Positions 58,720 through 64,000 of a stretch of DNA of 64,000 bases are shown in pieces. Origin of the DNA: Ophiosphaerella korrae (Eukaryota > Ascomycota > Dothideomycetes > Pleosporales > Phaeosphaeriaceae). A program made the position numbers and the translations under genes. The stretch spans positions 100,074 through 164,073 of the forward strand of contig JALNQF010000104.1 of NCBI GenBank assembly GCA_028456385.1, read 5' to 3'. The stretch's first letter is position 1. Each line of letters starts with the position of its first letter. Below the pieces are notes generated by a model. The model was not told the DNA's origin and did not search any database. It saw only the letters and a list, made by a program, of their open reading frames with translations.

Positions 58720-59440
58720 CAAAGGTCTATATATATATAATTCTATAGGTATCTTATAAATTAGCTATTTATAAAATACTAGAACCCCTTATACCTAAAA
58801 ATTACATTTACGTCGTCGCTTCATTACAAACTCAGAAGGGAGCCTCTTTTATACTATAAATCGATCCCGATACCCTGTAGCCCTAACATTAAGCTTAATC
58901 ATTTTTGATTTGAATGAAATAGTAATATCTAAACGAGAGAGCCGGCGCACTATACTTAGGAATGTGCTTAGCCCTATAGTAGCTGTGGAGTGCGAATTTA
59001 TCTGGTATTACCAGGTTAATTGGTACCTTCCCGGCTGAAGCTGTTATATTTCTAGTTAGTTCCAGAAGCCTTTCTTACCTTATGTAAGTATTATATGTAT
59101 CTTGCGAAGCCCGTTCGGCTGTCAAGGTGGTATACCTTAAACTACTTAAATCTCTAGCTACACTTACATCTACTAAGGCGGCCCGCCCCTTGTGCGTGAT
59201 CGATAAATGAGAAAACGAGCGATTAGTGCTGGCGCCTTTTAATAACGCGATATTGAAACTAGTCGATATTTGCTTTAGAGCTATTTTGTATTTGCAAGAA
59301 ATTACTATTCAACTATATGAAGACGGCCTAAGTGATTATGTTAAAAGGGGGATGAAGAACCCCAGGCAGACAATTAATACAATATATAATGTAGAAGAGG
59401 AAGACTAAGGCACAAATTTCAATTGACTTGACTATGAAAA
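58720..59440. other. AT-rich island
   Basis: Dense TA dinucleotides (for example tatatatataattctatagg), many stops, no real frame. The plus frame 59226-59408 is open but AT-driven. Consistent with a RIP-eroded repeat. Confidence 0.45.
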
Positions 59441-59482
59441 ATATTTATCGCTATAATAATTCTTCACTTAGGGAACCAAGGG

Positions 59483-61634
59483 CTAAGCCTTCCATGCGCC
59501 AACTATTAAGTGGTCTTCTGAGCCCTTCGTATATGGTTGATCTAGGCCGAGGATATACTTCCGTTTTCTAACGCATTCTTCCATTAGCCTAATAGCTTTC
59601 CCCTCATTACCTTTGCCCTTAAAAGTGAACGCAAGGTTATTCATGCTGGCTAGCGTGGAAGGATGGTCCACTCCAAGTTTGCTCTTGCGAGTCTCCATTA
59701 CTTGCACCTCTAGTGACTCCGCCTCTTCCCGTCGCCCTTGATTCCTGTACGTCGACGCTAGATTGGCCATGCTGGTCAGCGTGGGAGGGTGGTCTACTCC
59801 AAGTTTGCTCTTGCTCGTCTCCATCACTTGCACAAACCGCAACTCTGCCGCACTCCACTGGCTCCTGAGGTTATAAGCATCGCCAACTAATGACATACTC
59901 CATAGGGTATCTTCATGCTCCCAGCCGAGCAGCTTCTTCTGCGCTCCCATTGCCGCAACCGACATTTCCTCCGCCTCAGCCCCATTTCCTCCCTGCTCTG
60001 CGTACCATGCCGCTCTGTGCAGAATCGTAGCCCACATCTTTAACGACCCTTGATTCTCTGGCTTCTGCGCAGCCGCCGATATCGCATGCGGGAAAAGCGC
60101 CTGGCATATTGCCCAATTTTTGTATTCTCCAGTCGGAAACTCTGAGCAGAGATTTACAATAAATTGATGCTTCCATCTTTCCCGCTGTCCGTGCGCTTCA
60201 AGCCACCTTTTTATAGCTAGCTGCATTAATCTATGCATTTCGAAGGTGGTTTTGTCTCTGTTTATGCAGATAAAAGAGAAGTTTCTTAGAATGAGTACAT
60301 CGTCTTCGAAGCTGTCAACAAAATCTCTACACTCAGGGTCCTGAATCTGGCCTTTACGGCGGTTTTTGCTACTATGGAAAATAAGTTTCAGGTATTTAAT
60401 TCCTCGAGAGTGCCGCGACTTTGGCGCCTCGCAAAATTCCGTACCCATGGCTCGATTCCGAACCAGTGCCTCAGGAGTCCCCTGCCTATCAAAGAAGCTC
60501 ATCAGCGACAGCAAATTGGATGCTGACGGCCTGATTCGACGGATATGATCAAACGATATTTGCCAGGTGATGATGATGGAATTCTTTGCCTCCCGATCTC
60601 GGCGCAGTTGCCCGCCTTCAAAATCGAGAAGTGTTGCCCTCTCGCGATCGCTTTGCCGAAACTCTTCCAGATACTCCTGCACTGAATAACGGGGCGCTCG
60701 CTCGGAGATGTAGGCGGCTGCTTGCACGATAGCTAGTGGCATGAATTCGAGTGTCATAGCAAGCTCGGAAATTCCGTCATTGTCCTCCTGCTTCCCAAGT
60801 TTCTTCTCCATGAGGGTGCGCGCATCAGCCTCGCTCATCGGTTCAACCGTGATTATGTCGTGCTGCTCAACCATCTTCAGCACCGTATATCTCCCTCGTG
60901 TTGTTATAAGTATATAACCATTCTGACACTGCGGCAGATACGACACGAGCGGCCGCGAGTCTTCTCTGTCTAGGCCCTTGCGAACTTTGCCACGACTGTC
61001 CCCTTTGCCACCGCCGCCACCGCTTTGAGCCTCGAGGAGGAAGTCAGCATCATCGACATTGTCAAGTATGGGCACCCAATTCCTCTTTTTTTCGCACAGC
61101 CAGTCGTGTAGTAACTGGAATATGTTGGCCTTTGGATTTTGTCGCCCTGGGAGCTTGATATAATTGGCAATGTCTCGGAAGCTCTGCTCGAGTCGCGCCG
61201 CGTTGCTTGCGTGCGCCTAGAATACCCACGTACCGGGTGAGCGTTCTCCGGTACGGTAGGCGTATTCTATGGCGAGTTGCGATTTGCTGTTAATTGTTAG
61301 GTGCAGCTGGTGCTATACGCGTTCGTGCGTACCCCACGCTACCTAGACCGACAAGCGCAGTTCTTGAGCCCGGAACCACGCATTTTTGATCAATCTGTTT
61401 GAGTATCGTCCCCGGCTCGATGAAGTCTCGATCGCGACTAAACGGTATGACGGCTGATGGGACAGGTGGAGTTTCTGGACGTTCTATAGTAAGGCCAGGC
61501 CGTCGTCAGCGCAGAGCGTCTTAGCACCATTGCAACTTACCAGGAGGGAGGTGGAACTCAGTGCTGACCGGTCCGTTGATGATGCCGGCTTGAAAGCCAG
61601 AGTTTTTCGGACCAAAAGATATCGAGGAAGCCAT
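59483..61634 (-). pseudogene. NLR-like NB-ARC/TPR gene disabled by one TAG
   Basis: Fungal STAND/NLR-like gene of the kind involved in non-self recognition. Exons 61541-61634, 61333-61483 and 59483-61286 give an exact 682-aa frame apart from one TAG at 61217-61219 (codon 105). N terminus MASSISFGPKNSGFQAGIIN then GPVSTEFHLPP resembles short amyloid-type signalling motifs found at NLR N termini. NB-ARC: Walker A GLGSVGKSQLAIEYAY, the stop in THE segment GTWVF-stop-AHASNAARLEQSF where relatives have Trp, Walker B WVPILDNVDDADF, sensor GYILITTRGR and LEFMPLAIVQAAAYI. About three 42-residue TPRs follow (SMANLASTYRNQGRREEAES). TGG-to-TAG is the simplest cause. Otherwise intact, so the lesion looks recent. 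Confidence 0.8.
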
Positions 61635-62207
61635 CACAGCAGTTGGCAGTCTAAAGAACGGTTGTTGACGGCAGGTTGCGACAAGAGCCCGGCCTGGTGA
61701 TAAAAGCGCTCGCCATCAGCCCGGGCAAGGCTGAGGCTAGAGCTTCGGCTCTCTATCCTCAAGGCCATTTTACCAATGAGCTGTCCGCCCCTGCCATTCG
61801 TCCCATGCACCTCATGCAGCGAACCTCATTAAGCAGCTACCAGCACTCGCAATAACAGTCGTTGTGGACATCCACTGTTTTTTTATTTATCACACATAGA
61901 GTTCGCCTAACCGTCCAATGACTTGCCAAGTAATTAAGCACAAACAGATTTGTAGGCACCCGATCGGGCGTTCTAACATGAAGAATCTCAGTCTTGAATC
62001 TCGCCTTTCCGAGCACAAATTGTTAATTTTTTAAGTCACTCACGCCCAGCGGGGCTTCGAAGCGGCTAAAAATAGATGGGCCAAAAAAGTGTCCCTCCAC
62101 GCCCTCTTTTCAGGGTCAGGCTCGTCCCCACCTCAAGCTACGCGCTCGCTTCATTCCTCCCCACCCTTCCCACCACCATCACCATTTCCATAGTAACTTG
62201 AGCTAAC
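61635..62207. other. region between NLR start and pogo relic, GC-rich at its right end
   Basis: Contains the NLR promoter side and, from about 62050, pyrimidine-rich sequence (cctccccacccttcccacca) directly before the ATG at 62208, probably the 5' part of the transposon. No gene was found. Confidence 0.35.
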
Positions 62208-63540
62208 ATGGACCGAGCAAGCCAAGCGCTAGCACAAGACATTCCTCAAGGCGTGCGCCCCACCATGCAAAGGTACTGTAGGCTCGAGCTTTCGAGAAAC
62301 GCCACCCAGAACTCAAAGCAAGAAAAAGTACGGCGCTAGACTAGGATCGTGACAATATCTATAACAAGGTCGTATAATAGTTTAAGGTAATTAGAAAAGT
62401 GCTCTAGGATCAGACTATCTTACCCGAAAATATCTATAACATAGACAAGATAGGGGTAATATTAAGTATACTCGGCAGTATTAAGGTCCTTGTCAGTAAG
62501 GATAACCTGCGAAGCTATCGAGGCGTGCATGTAAAGCGCACAGTAGTGACCGCGATCGAATATATCAGCGCCGACGGTAGGTACCTAGGCCCAATAATAC
62601 TCCTAATTAGCATTATACATACTCTAAATCTAGATATACCAAATTAGCCTAGAGTAGCTCAAGCGTATATTTAACCCTCAAACTAAAGAATAAAAACTAT
62701 AGGTCCTCATATGCGATAGCTTTGGAACGCACAAAACCCTCGAAATCCTAGAGTTTTATTTTGAGAACAGCATTTTACTATATCGCCTTCCCTCTTACAC
62801 ATCCTACAAGCTACAGCCTTATAATATCGCTGTGTTTGCTCCGCTAAAAACAGCCTATCGTGATTAGGTTAAACGACTAGAGCGAGGGGGTATAGGGACA
62901 ATTGGTAATTAACATTTTACCTATCTATATAGCCCTGCAAGGGAAAGAGCTCTTACTAAGAGAAATATCCTTGTAGGATAGAAAGCGAGCGGTTTATATC
63001 CCTTTAATCCTAACAAGGTACTCGCAGATATCCCAAAATCGGCTACTAAACCAACTATTCCTATCCCTAGAACTTACGAAATTAACCTTTGTCCGCTAGG
63101 TGAAGTACTCTAGACGCTAGTAACACCTATAACACTAGGGACTCTTACATCGTTGCATAACCTAACAAAATAGGATACCTATATAGAAGATAAGATAAGT
63201 AAATAGCGCCTATAGAGGCATATACAGAAATTTGCTAATACTACCTAAAAATACTTTGCTAAGCGTGCCCTTTAGTAGGAACAAGTTTATTTTCTAAAGA
63301 AAGTAAACAACGAAGCTAAAGTCTGCTAATCTACTAGATCGCTAATAATAGGGACGGCTAAGGTTACAAGCTACGAGGATCTTAAGGAGGCATAAAAGAA
63401 GCGTGCTAAAAAGGATGTAGCTAAGGCAAAGAGCAAAGGAAAACGTAGCAGGAAGCGCAAGAGTGCTGCATTAGAGACAGATGCAATAGATCTAAAGGTT
63501 AAAGTACTAGGATAAGCGAAGCGCTAGAGCTAGTAAGGGC
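62208..63540 (+). mobile_element. pogo/Tc1-mariner-like transposase relic, internally deleted and RIP-like mutated
   Basis: A clean N terminus MDRASQALAQDIPQGVRP (62208 on) abruptly joins, near 62275, RAFEKRHPELKARKSTALD, skipping the usual DNA-binding HTH part. The DDE part follows with many stops: DNIYNKVV, ILPENIYNIDKIGVILS, RSYRGVHVKRTVVTAIEYIS, VLICDSFGTHKTLEILEFYF, VFAPLKTAYRD-stop-VKRLERG, HFTYLYSPARERALTKRNIL and the tail VTSYEDLKEA, KSKGKRSRKRKSAALETDA. Stops sit where Gln (CAG/CAA) or Trp (TGG) are expected, the outcome of C-to-T and G-to-A change. The element is dead. Confidence 0.7.
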
Positions 63541-64000
63541 TCTAGTGTTGTCTGTACTAGCTATCCTATTAGCACGATTGTATTAATGTTGCAGCCCCGG
63601 AATAATATATGCTTAGTACGATATAGCTACACTAATCTGTATTGACTTAATACACTAAGGCCCGTAACGCCGATAAAACGCCTTTTTCACTCGACTATAC
63701 TTAGAATATTTATTTCTAGTAAATTTTTGTCTCTAGAACTTGTAGTAATGCTCTCTCCTAGTAAAACCTTTATATTATAACCTTAGATTTCGTAGATAGG
63801 TTAATAGTAGTATTCGAGTAGGGGAGTGTTAAGTCCTTAGAACTAGTAAGGGTAACGAGGGTAAGTAGGCTTCTGTGAGACGGGCGAGGTCAATAAACAA
63901 GTTAGTTACTTAACTTAATTAACAGTTAGCTCTTATTAGAGTATTACGAGGTATATAAGTATTAATAGGTAGATAAGAATCTAATTAAAGTATTAGTCGT
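63541..64000. other. AT-rich tail, probably the 3' part of the transposon relic
   Basis: Strongly AT-rich with words such as taattaa and gtaggtta. No coding frame. The element's right end was not located before the window edge. Confidence 0.4.

Noticed and set aside
59226..59408. 60-codon plus ORF in the AT-rich island
   Set aside because: AT-driven composition, no start context, no domain.

Overview
The window is nuclear DNA of a filamentous ascomycete. Short spliceosomal introns (about 45-120 nt), gene families, a highly reducing polyketide synthase and decayed DNA transposons carrying C-to-T / G-to-A nonsense changes all fit this. The families and the repeat decay resemble Dothideomycetes (Pleosporales), but the order is an inference. 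No rRNA, tRNA, CRISPR array or bacterial operon structure was seen.

Left block (1-10.2 kb) is conserved, compact housekeeping sequence: COP9 signalosome subunit 2 (CSN2, minus), Rho3-type GTPase (plus), mismatch-repair protein MSH6 (minus) and a class II ketose-bisphosphate-aldolase-like enzyme (plus). CSN2/RHO3 and MSH6/aldolase are divergent pairs; RHO3 and MSH6 converge.

Middle block (11.8-30.5 kb) looks like a small secondary-metabolite locus: a short orphan gene, a membrane-anchored sulfotransferase-like protein, a reducing PKS of about 2,425 aa (KS-AT-DH-degenerate cMT-ER-KR-ACP, no release domain), a 14-TM-type MFS exporter, a PaxU/DUF829-type hydrolase-fold protein and a fungal rhodopsin-domain membrane protein. 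The plausible division of labour is polyketide assembly by the PKS, tailoring by the hydrolase-fold and sulfotransferase-like proteins, and export by the MFS protein. Cluster membership of the outer genes is inferred from proximity only.

Right block (31-64 kb) is gene-poor and repeat-rich. It holds many decayed genes: a low-complexity protein, a C2H2 zinc-finger protein, a protein-kinase tail, an APH-type kinase, a possible transcription-factor tail, a 393-codon gene broken by a single TAA, and an NB-ARC/TPR NLR-like gene broken by a single TAG. It also holds transposon relics: a 400-bp MITE with 71-bp inverted repeats and TA duplications, a piggyBac-like relic and two pogo/Tc1-mariner-like relics. 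A few apparently intact genes lie among them: an alpha/beta hydrolase, a small secreted cysteine-rich protein and a GRF-zinc-finger protein. Many inferred disabling changes fit C-to-T or G-to-A, as expected of repeat-induced point mutation (RIP) or leakage from it, though several relics also carry frameshifts.
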